A stretch of 64,000 nucleotides of DNA, from positions 704,433 to 768,432 of the forward strand of contig NZ_JALGRK010000002.1 in assembly GCF_023276655.1 (NCBI RefSeq), given 5' to 3'. The notes below the pieces were generated by a model that saw only the letters and a list, made by a program, of their open reading frames with translations, ran no database searches and was not told where the DNA came from. The position numbers and the translations under genes are program-made. Below are positions 17,000-26,152 of this stretch, piece after piece (the first letter of the stretch is position 1; each line of letters begins with the position of its first letter). This DNA comes from Olsenella intestinalis (lineage in GTDB: Bacteria > Actinomycetota > Coriobacteriia > Coriobacteriales > Atopobiaceae).

Positions 17000-17695
17000 C
17001 TACGACTTCGTGGTCGAGTTAGGCGACACCATACCCATGCCCTCGGCGAGGCCGGTCGCCGAGCTCGTCGACGACGAGCTGCCAGAGCCGCTCCCCGAAT
17101 CAGGCAGCGTGCCCTTCTCGTAGAACGTGAGGTGCGCCGACACCGAGTACGGCGCGGCGTTGGCGGACCCGCTGCCCACGTTGCGCGTCGCCGTCGACGC
17201 CGAGACCTTGGCCCCGTTGTCGGTCAGCGTGAAGTCGTCGATCGAGCACGGGAATCCCCCGCGCGTCAGCGAGTTCAGGATCACGCGCGCCTCCTGGTAG
17301 GAGCCGCACCCATACGACAGTTCGACCCCGCGCGTGACGATTCCGGCGCTACCGGCGGCCACGTCCTCGAACTTGAGGTTGTAGCCCGTGGTGGGCGCGA
17401 GCGTCCCGTTGAGGCGCGCCATGAGCGCCTGCACGTTGTCGTAGGAGGGAATCTCCGCCGGCGCGATGCCCGCGGCCTTGCAGCGCTCGATCTCCTCGCT
17501 CATCCGCCTGGTCTGCATGACCCGCGCCGCGTCGGTCGCCTTCTGGTCCTGCACGTCTGCGATCTGCGTGTTGAGGCGGCTGATGGTGTCCTGCGTCCCC
17601 ACGAACACGAACTGGTACCAGATGCCGGCGACCGCCAGCAGGGCGAGCACGACGAGAAGAGCCTTCTCGCGCCTCGAGAACGTGTAGCCCATCAT
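17000..17695 (-). CDS. PilO/GspM-like pilus assembly protein
   Basis: 231 aa. A basic N-terminus and one transmembrane helix (about 14-32) are followed by a short coiled coil and an alpha/beta extracytoplasmic domain, ending in a Ser/Gly-rich disordered tail. Size, topology and position directly after the PilN-like gene fit PilO, which links the PilM-PilN inner complex to the pilus. The sequence is too divergent to prove by motif. The next gene, pilD, begins at its stop codon. Confidence 0.75.
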   Translation of the reverse strand: MMGYTFSRREKALLVVLALLAVAGIWYQFVFVGTQDTISRLNTQIADVQDQKATDAARVMQTRRMSEEIERCKAAGIAPAEIPSYDNVQALMARLNGTLAPTTGYNLKFEDVAAGSAGIVTRGVELSYGCGSYQEARVILNSLTRGGFPCSIDDFTLTDNGAKVSASTATRNVGSGSANAAPYSVSAHLTFYEKGTLPDSGSGSGSSSSTSSATGLAEGMGMVSPNSTTKS

Positions 17696-17697
17696 GC

Positions 17698-18336
17698 CTA
17701 CGCGCCTCCCTTCGCGCTCGAATTCGTGCCCGCGCTCGCGTTAGACCCCGTCAGCGTCACGGTGATCGTGGCGACCACCTGCGACGAGCCGTCGTCAGAG
17801 GCGGTCTGCGCCGTCGAGACGGCCACGTCGCTCACGTTCGGCTGCGCCGAGACGTTGTTCGCGATGACGCCCACGGTGTCGAGCGACACGTTCGAGAGCG
17901 TCAGCGTGAGCTTCGTGTCCTCGAGCGTGACCTGGCTCACGGTGGCGCTGGGCATGACCTGGGACTCGATCATGTCAAGCACGGACGAGGCGTCGACGCC
18001 CGACGTGCCGGAGACCAGCGAGTACTTCTCGTACTCCGCGCGCACGCGCTCGTACTCGGCCGCGCGCTCGGTGATGGGTGCGAGCTCGCCCTGCACGCGT
18101 GCGAGCTCGGCCTCCTTGTCGCGGATCTCCATGAGCGGGCCTGCGACGCCAAAGCGCACGAACAGGCCAAGTGCCACCACCAGGACGGCGACCAGGGCGC
18201 CCACCTTCCTCTTGTCCACCTCGGGATGCTCGATGCGGTACAGGTTCATGGACCGCTTGGTGGGGTATGCCTTCTCGGGGTCGTCGCGCTTCTTCTTGAG
18301 GTCGAAGCTGACCTCCCTCTTGAGGTCAATCGCCAT
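17698..18336 (-). CDS. PilN-like pilus assembly protein
   Basis: About 212 aa. The cytoplasmic N-terminus is charged (AIDLKREVSFDLKKKRDD), a single membrane helix lies near 45-65, then a coiled coil (IRDKEAELARVQGELAPITERAAEYERV) and a beta-rich domain with a Ser/Thr-rich tail. The architecture and order pilM-pilN-pilO match type IV pilus alignment proteins. The PilN N-terminus normally binds PilM. The chosen ATG at 18336 overlaps the pilM end by 11 bases; a few codons upstream are also open. Confidence 0.75.
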   Translation of the reverse strand: MAIDLKREVSFDLKKKRDDPEKAYPTKRSMNLYRIEHPEVDKRKVGALVAVLVVALGLFVRFGVAGPLMEIRDKEAELARVQGELAPITERAAEYERVRAEYEKYSLVSGTSGVDASSVLDMIESQVMPSATVSQVTLEDTKLTLTLSNVSLDTVGVIANNVSAQPNVSDVAVSTAQTASDDGSSQVVATITVTLTGSNASAGTNSSAKGGA

Positions 18337-19345
18337 TGAGGTTCGCCTCCCCCGCAATCAGGCCCGCATAGGCAAGCGAGCACACGACGGCCTCGCGACT
18401 CGAGCGGGCGTCGTCGGACATGAGGGAGTTCACCAGCCAGACGGGCGTGTCGAAGTCCGACGCGATGAGCGAAACGAGCGCATCGATGCAGGCGCCGCCG
18501 CCGGCAAGGTAGATGTTGTTGATCGTGGTCTCGGGGTGGCTGAAGGTGTAGAAGTTGACGACCTTGCTCACCTCGAAGAGGAGGCGCTCGAAGACAGCCA
18601 TGCACTCCCGGCTCTCGAGGACCTCGTCGAAGTCCTTGTCGCGGTAGGACCCGGCGACGTGCGGGTCGACGCCCTTGAGCTCGGCGATGGCGAGGTCGAC
18701 GTCGTAGCAGCCCGACTCGACGCGACGAGAGCCCCGGTAGCGGTCGCCGTCATAGAGCGAGACGACCATGTTCTTGTAGCCGATGTCGATCACGACCGAG
18801 CCGTCGCCCGTGGCGCGCGCCTCCCCCTCGTGTCCGTCCCTGAAGAGGAACATCGTGGCCATGGGGGCGGGCACGGCGACCTTGACCCTGAAGCCTGCGC
18901 GCCTGAGCGCCTCGTCGTAGCGCTGCAGCGACTCCTTGCGCGTTGCCGCCGCGAAGAGCTCCATGCGCTCGGGCTCGCCCGCGTCGTTGAGCACCATCTC
19001 GTCGACGGCGTAGTCGAAGACGTAGCCGTCGGGGTTCTCGCTGATGAAGTCGTGGAACTCGAACGGAAGGTTGACCTTGAGCTCCGAGACGGTCATGGCG
19101 GGAAGCGTGACGTGTCGGAAGAACGTGCTCTTCTCGGTCAGCACGATCGAGGCGTCACGCGTGTGGATGTGCTCCTCAGCGCGGAGCCTCTTGAGGAACT
19201 CGACCATGACGCGCGGGGAGACGAGGCCGTCCTTGCCCATGATGTTCTCGGGCAGGCGGCGCACGATGAAGCGCGTTCCATGTTCGCGGCAGCAGATCTT
19301 GACGTTGTCCCTGCCGACGTCTATTCCGACGAGATTCTGGGCCAT
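18326..19345 (-). CDS. pilM: PilM-like actin-fold ATPase
   Basis: 339-aa cytoplasmic protein of the FtsA/PilM family. The phosphate-1 loop VGIDVGRDNVKI is at the N-terminus, the second phosphate motif VVIDIGYKNMVVSLY is mid-protein, and the adenosine motif INNIYLAGGGACIDALVSLI is near the C-terminus. It should recruit the PilN tail and connect to the motor ATPases. The start is ATG 19345 with GGAGG upstream; the frame is open farther up without coding character. It follows pilA after a terminator-like hairpin. Confidence 0.88.
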   Translation of the reverse strand: MAQNLVGIDVGRDNVKICCREHGTRFIVRRLPENIMGKDGLVSPRVMVEFLKRLRAEEHIHTRDASIVLTEKSTFFRHVTLPAMTVSELKVNLPFEFHDFISENPDGYVFDYAVDEMVLNDAGEPERMELFAAATRKESLQRYDEALRRAGFRVKVAVPAPMATMFLFRDGHEGEARATGDGSVVIDIGYKNMVVSLYDGDRYRGSRRVESGCYDVDLAIAELKGVDPHVAGSYRDKDFDEVLESRECMAVFERLLFEVSKVVNFYTFSHPETTINNIYLAGGGACIDALVSLIASDFDTPVWLVNSLMSDDARSSREAVVCSLAYAGLIAGEANLNGD

Positions 19346-19474
19346 TCTCGCCTCCGTCCGGGTCTTGGATGCGATGGTGAGCGTGCGCCATACACAGCAA
19401 TTGTACGGCTTTTGCGCAGGTCTGGCGCACTGAGCCGTCTGCCGACGGGATACGGCGCGACGGGACATCGCGCT

Positions 19475-19526
19475 AGAAAAGGACTCCCGCGGAGGCCCGT
19501 GTCAAACGGATGCCTGCACGCGGGAG
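19475..19526 (-). terminator. Terminator or attenuator between pilA and pilM
   Basis: On the minus strand, CTCCCGCG (19526-19519) pairs with CGCGGGAG (19491-19484) around a large partly structured loop and is followed by TCCTTTTCT. It lies 25 bases after the pilA stop. Read-through would let the cell make much major pilin and less PilM/N/O. Confidence 0.65.
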
Positions 19527-19551
19527 CCCCGACGCGATGCGAATGATTGGA

Positions 19552-19989
19552 CTAGGAGCCGCTCTTGGCACCCGCCACGATCTTGATGTTGCCGTCCGTG
19601 TACTCGTAGTTGATCGGCGTGTTGGCCGTCCACTTCGTGACCGACTGGCCGGAAATGGTCTGGTCCTGGTCAGGCGCGCCCTGGGTCTGGAAGTTGCCCG
19701 TGGCGTTCTTGGCGACGGAGCCGTCGGCGTTGAGGCCGAAGGTGGTGGTCTTGGTGCTGTCAATCGTGGTGTCGGTCATCACCTCGACGGCGACGACGGC
19801 GTAGCCGCTGCGGATGTTGGCGACGTCAGCCTCGACCTTGGCCCTGTTGAGCTGGCTGGTGAAGACGGGGATCGCGATGGCCACCAGGATGGCGATGATG
19901 GCGACGACAATCAGCATCTCCATAAGGGTGAATCCCTTGTAGCCGCGAGCCTCGAGCTCCCTCTTCTTAGCGAGAATCGAATTGGTCAT
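19552..19989 (-). CDS. pilA: Major type IV pilin (PilA-like)
   Basis: 145-aa prepilin. The basic leader ends at a textbook PilD site, RGYKG/FTLMEMLIVVAIIAIL: glycine -1, phenylalanine +1, glutamate +5. The hydrophobic alpha-1 helix runs on to IPVFTSQLNRAKVEADVANI. The C-terminal domain is small, Thr/Asp-rich and has no cysteine pair. Strong GGGGAGGG ribosome site; 155 bases of non-coding sequence upstream and a terminator downstream are consistent with its own high-level transcript. Short pilin size and the N-terminus fit the major subunit. Confidence 0.92.
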   Translation of the reverse strand: MTNSILAKKRELEARGYKGFTLMEMLIVVAIIAILVAIAIPVFTSQLNRAKVEADVANIRSGYAVVAVEVMTDTTIDSTKTTTFGLNADGSVAKNATGNFQTQGAPDQDQTISGQSVTKWTANTPINYEYTDGNIKIVAGAKSGS

Positions 19990-20144
19990 AGAAACCCTCC
20001 CCAATAGTTTGGCCGAGGCACCTCGCGGCGTGTGTGCCGCAGGGGCTGCCCTTACGGTTACGCAACCCACATGGTAACGTATGGCAACGCGCCTGCCTGC
20101 GCTGACGCCGCTCACGGGTCCGCGAGCGGGTGGACGGCGCAATA

Positions 20145-21362
20145 CTAGGCGCCAGCGTTGAAGTTGCCGTAGATGCTGAACATCGGGAGATACACCGCGA
20201 GCAGGATCACGCCGACGATGATTGCAAGAATGATGATCATCGCGGGCTCGAGGAGGCTCAGGGCGCGTGCCGTGAGGGTCTCGACCTCGTTGTCGTAGTA
20301 CTCGGAGATGACCTTGAGGGTGCTCTCGAGCGTGCCGGTCTCCTCGCCCACCCCGGTCATCTCGCTCACGAGGTGCGGGAACGCGCCGGTCTTCTCGATG
20401 GAGGCGGAGAGCGTCCTGCCGCTCTCGACCTCGGCCTCGATGCCCTCCAGCGAGCGGGACATGTAGAAGTTGGAGATCGTCTTCGCCGCGACGTCGACGG
20501 CCTCGACGACGGGGAGGCCCGCCGCCATCATGATGGACATCGTGCTCGCGTACTGGCCGGAGGCGTTCATGACGATGATCTTGCCGATGACGGGGATGCG
20601 CGTCGCAAGGCGCGAGGCGGCGAGGTGGAAGTCCTCGTTGTAGTGGAGGAGGAGCCTGAAGCCGACGACGAGGGCGATGACGACGATGAGCAGCACGAAG
20701 AAGTTGTGGGTCATGAAGTCGGAGAAGCCGATCAGGAGCCTGGTGGGGATGGGGAGCTCGGCGCCCATCGACTCGAAGGTGCTCTTGAACGTGGGGACGG
20801 CGAGCACCATGATCAGCACGATGACCACGGCCGCCACCCCGAGGACGAACGCAGGGTAGATCATGGCGCTGCGGACCTTGCCCTGGGACTCGGCGGTCTT
20901 CCGGTAGTAGGCCGCCAGGCGCTCGAAGACGATGTCGAGGCCTCCGGAGGCCTCGCCGGCGCGGACCGTCTGGACGAAGGTGACCGGCAGGTTCGGCCCG
21001 TTGCGCTCGAAGGAGTCACCCAGGGAGAGGCCGGAGGCGACATCCTGGGCGACGCCGTCGAGCACGCGGCGTAGGCTCTTATCGTCGGTCTGCTCTGCCA
21101 CGAGCTCGATGGCGCGCACGATGGGAAGGCCCGAGCGCAGCACGATCGCGAACTGGTTGCACATGATGGCGAGCGACTTCTGCTTGACGCGGCGCGAGCC
21201 GAGCGTGACGTCGGTCGAAGCCGAGACCTCCTCGAGGCTCGAGATGACCTGCGAGCCGTCGCGGATCTGGGCGATGGCCTCGTCGCGCGTGTTCGCCTGG
21301 ACGACGCCCTCGATGACGTCGTCGGTGTCGATGTGTCGCGCCGTGTACTTGAAGGTCTTCAC
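20145..21362 (-). CDS. pilC: Pilus platform protein PilC (GspF family)
   Basis: 405-aa inner-membrane platform protein with the two T2SSF domains. The first cytoplasmic domain has FAIVLRSGLPIVRAIELVAEQ, the second YASTMSIMMAAGLPVVEAVDVAA, and three membrane helices include the C-terminal MIIILAIIVGVILLAVYLP. The start is GTG 21362 (VKTFKYTARHIDTDD) with AAAGG upstream. It connects the PilB/PilT motors to the growing pilin. It lies between pilT and pilA. Confidence 0.92.
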   Translation of the reverse strand: MKTFKYTARHIDTDDVIEGVVQANTRDEAIAQIRDGSQVISSLEEVSASTDVTLGSRRVKQKSLAIMCNQFAIVLRSGLPIVRAIELVAEQTDDKSLRRVLDGVAQDVASGLSLGDSFERNGPNLPVTFVQTVRAGEASGGLDIVFERLAAYYRKTAESQGKVRSAMIYPAFVLGVAAVVIVLIMVLAVPTFKSTFESMGAELPIPTRLLIGFSDFMTHNFFVLLIVVIALVVGFRLLLHYNEDFHLAASRLATRIPVIGKIIVMNASGQYASTMSIMMAAGLPVVEAVDVAAKTISNFYMSRSLEGIEAEVESGRTLSASIEKTGAFPHLVSEMTGVGEETGTLESTLKVISEYYDNEVETLTARALSLLEPAMIIILAIIVGVILLAVYLPMFSIYGNFNAGA

Positions 21363-21406
21363 GGTCAAGCCTTTCTGGGTCGGGGTCCGGGACGTGAGCG
21401 CGTGCG

Positions 21407-22459
21407 TCAGCGGATCTGGCGGGCCAGGTAGTCGCGGTCGTGGGCGGCCTCGAGGGCGACCTCGCGCGTGATGGCGCGGGCGTTCGCGAGGCGCATGAGG
21501 CTCGCGTCCATGGTGACGCTGCCGATCTGGGCAGAGGTCGAGATGGCGTTCGCGATCTGGGGCGTCTTGCCCTCGCGGATGAGGTTGCGGATGGCGGAGT
21601 TGACGACCATGACCTCGCACGCGAGCGAGCGGCCCTCCCCCGAGGCGTTGGGGAGGAGCTGCTGGGCCACGACCGCGCGCAGCGTCATCGAGAGCTGCAT
21701 GCGGATCTGGGCCTGGCGCGCCTCGGGGAAGACGTCGACGAGGCGGTCGATTGAGTCGGCGGCAGACTGCGTGTGCAGGGTGCCGAACACGAGGTGCCCG
21801 GTCTCGGCCGCGGTGAGGGCGCACTCGATGGTCTCGAGGTCGCGCATCTCTCCGACGAGGATGACGTCGGGGTCCTCGCGCAGGATCGCGCGCAGGCCCG
21901 CGGCGAAGCTCTCGGTGTGGCGGCCGACCTCGCGCTGGTTGACGAGGGCGAGCTCGGACTCGTAGACGTACTCGATGGGGTCCTCGAGCGTGATGATGTG
22001 GTCGGGGCGCGTGCGGTTGATCTCGCCCATGATCGCGGCGAGCGTGGTCGACTTGCCCGAGCCCGTCTCGCCGGTGACGAGCACGAGCCCCTTCTGGTAC
22101 GAGACGAACTCGCCCACCACGGGAGGGAGGCCGAGCTCGGAGAGCTTGGGGATGCCCGTGGCAAGCAGGCGGATCGAGATGGCGTATCCCCCGCTCACGC
22201 GGTAGACGTTGAGGCGGCAGCGCACGCCGCAGATGGTCTTGGCGGTGTCGTACTCGCCGACCGACTCGAGCCGCGAGAAGCCGTCGCCGACCGACTCGCG
22301 GGCGAGTTGCTCGCATAGCGCGGGCGAGAGGGGCTCGCCGCCTGCGGACCGAAGCGCGCCGTGGACGCGCAGGCGCAGCGTGTCGTTCGGCGAGACGTGG
22401 ACGTCGGAGGCGGCGGCCTCTCGGGCCAGCCCGACGATGTCTTCCAGGTTCATGGTCAT
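21407..22459 (-). CDS. pilT: Pilus retraction ATPase PilT
   Basis: 350-aa hexameric ATPase that powers pilus disassembly. Walker A GETGSGKST (130-138), Asp box TLEDPIEYVY, Walker B ILVGEMRDLETI and His box GHLVFGTLHT are intact. The N-terminal domain (ASDVHVSPNDTLRLRVHG) is the short PilT type. Two close starts exist, ATG 22459 and ATG 22453. The presence of PilT indicates retractile pili, hence twitching, DNA uptake or surface sensing rather than a simple pseudopilus. Confidence 0.93.
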   Translation of the reverse strand: MTMNLEDIVGLAREAAASDVHVSPNDTLRLRVHGALRSAGGEPLSPALCEQLARESVGDGFSRLESVGEYDTAKTICGVRCRLNVYRVSGGYAISIRLLATGIPKLSELGLPPVVGEFVSYQKGLVLVTGETGSGKSTTLAAIMGEINRTRPDHIITLEDPIEYVYESELALVNQREVGRHTESFAAGLRAILREDPDVILVGEMRDLETIECALTAAETGHLVFGTLHTQSAADSIDRLVDVFPEARQAQIRMQLSMTLRAVVAQQLLPNASGEGRSLACEVMVVNSAIRNLIREGKTPQIANAISTSAQIGSVTMDASLMRLANARAITREVALEAAHDRDYLARQIR

Positions 22460-22462
22460 CCC

Positions 22463-24163
<1,701 letters not shown>

Positions 24164-24201
24164 GTCGCAACTCCCTTTTCGTCTTCGGTCGCCCGGCGCG
24201 G

Positions 24202-24768
24202 CTAGGCGACGGCCCCTGCGGTGTAGTCGGCCCCGAGCGGGTCGAGGTGGTACTCGTACTCGCGAGAGCGCTCGGGCGCGCTCGCGTCGGTGACGGAGAT
24301 CTTGACCTTGACGTCATCGTCGGAGAGGCCGAGCTCCTCGAGCGAGACGTCGCACGTGCCGTAGGCCGAGTCGATCAGCACCTGCCGCTCGACCGACCCG
24401 CCCTCGGAGCTCGCGCCGACGAAGTAGAGCCTGCCGTCGCGCGAGGCGAGCAGCCGGCCGTCGATACCTGCCGAGACCCTGATCTTCTCGCCGTTGAGCG
24501 AGACGACGTAGTTCCCGTCGGCATCCGTGCGCATGAAGCGGACGGGCGTGGAGATCGCGTTGTAGATGGAGTCGGAGAGCACCTGCGCCTGCGAGGCGAA
24601 CTGCTCGGCGCGGTAGATGTCGTTGGCGCGCGCGACGCCGGTTGCCACGAGGGCCGTGAGCAGGCCGAGCACCATGAGGGCCGCAAGCATCTCGACGAGG
24701 GTGAAGCCGGCGCGGGCTCGGCGGGCGCGGGGCGGGGTCGTGGCGAGGTTGAGGCGGGGTCGCAGCAT
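24202..24768 (-). CDS. Minor prepilin (GspJ/PilW-like)
   Basis: 188-aa prepilin. The basic leader ends RRARAG/FTLVEMLAALMVLGLLTALVATG with canonical glycine -1 and glutamate +5. A beta-rich domain follows (YVVSLNGEKIRVSAGIDGRLLASRDGRLYFVG). Its size and position between a GspI-like pilin and pilB fit a minor pilin of the tip complex. GAGGGG lies before the ATG. Only 2 bases separate it from the preceding gene. Confidence 0.85.
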   Translation of the reverse strand: MLRPRLNLATTPPRARRARAGFTLVEMLAALMVLGLLTALVATGVARANDIYRAEQFASQAQVLSDSIYNAISTPVRFMRTDADGNYVVSLNGEKIRVSAGIDGRLLASRDGRLYFVGASSEGGSVERQVLIDSAYGTCDVSLEELGLSDDDVKVKISVTDASAPERSREYEYHLDPLGADYTAGAVA

Positions 24769-24769
24769 G

Positions 24770-25102
24770 CTAGGCCCCTCTCTTCTCGGGGGTCTCCCAG
24801 GAGACGACGTCGGGGCCGCCGGAGAGGGTCACGTCGTAGGCGGTGCCGCCGATGGTGATGGTCTGGCGCTCGGGCTCGGTCGCGGGCGCCAGGGTAGAAT
24901 CCGCGCGCGGCTCAAGGTAGGTGCCCGAGGCCTCGGCGTAGGCGAGCTCCTGGGAAAGGCGGCTCGCGCGCTCGTTCGCCTGCTGGTTGAGGCGCGAGGC
25001 GACGGCCGTCGCGGCGAAGAGCGCCGTGATGGCGAAGGCGCAGACCAGGATGGCCGCGAGCGTCTCGACCAGGGTCTCTCCCCTCTCGCTGCGGGTGTGC
25101 AT
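24770..25102 (-). CDS. Minor prepilin (GspI-like) with E at the +1 position
   Basis: About 110-aa small prepilin. The short leader MHTRSERG is followed by ETLVETLAAILVCAFAITALFAATAVASRL. Glycine -1 and glutamate +5 are kept, but residue +1 is Glu rather than Phe/Met. The start ATG 25102 overlaps the upstream stop as TGATG, indicating coupling; ATG 25120 with GAAGG is an alternative. Small size and order match the GspI-type core of a tip complex; the family is inferred from context. Confidence 0.78.
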   Translation of the reverse strand: MHTRSERGETLVETLAAILVCAFAITALFAATAVASRLNQQANERASRLSQELAYAEASGTYLEPRADSTLAPATEPERQTITIGGTAYDVTLSGGPDVVSWETPEKRGA

Positions 25103-26142
25103 CACGACACCTTCTTCCATGTGATCGTGAAGTCCCTGAGGGAGTTCTTGGTGGTTTCCTCGGGCTCGGAGCCGTCCGGATTAATGATGCGGCGCTCGCA
25201 GTTGAGCTGGCCGTCGGCCGGGATGTCGGTGAGCATGCGCTCGTCGTCGAGGTTGTTGACCTTGGCGGCCATGGCGCGGCCGTCGTAGATGCTGCCGGCC
25301 GGCGCGTTGCAGACGGGTATGTAGTAGGCGCCGCGGTAGTAGATCGTGACGATGTAGTGCGAGGGGTTGGACGCGATGAAGAGCTCGCTGTTGGCCGTGG
25401 CCTTCCACTTGCACTTCTGCCACTGCTTCTCCCACCAGGCGTCGTGGGCGATGCCCCAGACGTCGCTCATGTAGGGCGTGTCGTAGACGGTGGTGTTGGT
25501 CTGGGGCGCCTCGGCCGGGGTGTCCTCGGGCACGGGCCCCGAGCCCCAGTAGAGGGTCTTGTCGTCGACGAGGGTGGCGTCGATCGTGGTGGAGATCGCG
25601 TTGGCGTAGCGCTCGTGGTCGGCGTTGGCCGAGAGGCGGGCGACGACTTTGATCTTGTACTGCTCGGCGGAGCCGGCGGGCATCATCTGGAACTCGAGGT
25701 CGACGTCGGGGACCGTCGCGTCGGCGTGGGTGAAGCCCGCGGCCTTGAAGGTCTGGGTGGGCGTCGAACCGGCGCGCGCGGAGTTTGCCGCCGAGGCTGC
25801 CCACTGCGCGAGCGGGGTGCCGTCCGAGGTGGAGCCGGCGGAGAAGTCTGAGGAGGAGTCCGCGCGCGTGAGCACGAGGTCGGCCACGGGCCCGGAGTCT
25901 GCGCAGAGCGTGCGGACGGCCTGAATGGCCGAGGAGACGGCAAGGTAGGCCTGCTGCTCCTCGAGGGTCTTGCGACTGCGCTCGGCGCTGACGGCCGACG
26001 AGGTGACGATGACGGCCGCGACGACGGAGCAGACGAGCATGAGCAGGAGCGCCACCACGAAGGAGGCGCCGCGCTCCGAGCGGGCGTGGGCGCGGGAGGC
26101 GCGCTCCTCTCGGCGGGCGTATGCGTGTCGACGTGATGCCAT
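25102..26142 (-). CDS. Large minor prepilin (GspK/PilX-like) lacking E5
   Basis: 346 aa. The long basic leader ends in ARSERG/ASFVVALLLMLVCSVVAAVIV; the hydrophobic helix has no glutamate at +5, as in GspK proteins that cap T2SS pseudopili. A long extracytoplasmic domain with several tryptophans and cysteines follows. The start ATG 26142 has GGGAGG five bases upstream; GTG 26148 overlaps that site. Its position between the giant pilin and the GspI-like gene supports a place at the pilus tip. Confidence 0.8.
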   Translation of the reverse strand: MASRRHAYARREERASRAHARSERGASFVVALLLMLVCSVVAAVIVTSSAVSAERSRKTLEEQQAYLAVSSAIQAVRTLCADSGPVADLVLTRADSSSDFSAGSTSDGTPLAQWAASAANSARAGSTPTQTFKAAGFTHADATVPDVDLEFQMMPAGSAEQYKIKVVARLSANADHERYANAISTTIDATLVDDKTLYWGSGPVPEDTPAEAPQTNTTVYDTPYMSDVWGIAHDAWWEKQWQKCKWKATANSELFIASNPSHYIVTIYYRGAYYIPVCNAPAGSIYDGRAMAAKVNNLDDERMLTDIPADGQLNCERRIINPDGSEPEETTKNSLRDFTITWKKVS

Positions 26143-26152
26143 GGTCACCTCC

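Noticed and set aside
14516-19546. 1,676-residue open frame antisense to the wall hydrolase and pilus genes
   Set aside because: It overlaps several genes with clear motifs on the opposite strand, and its residues are the Arg/Ala/Val/Asp-rich mix typical of G+C-rich antisense reading. No domain or ribosome site.
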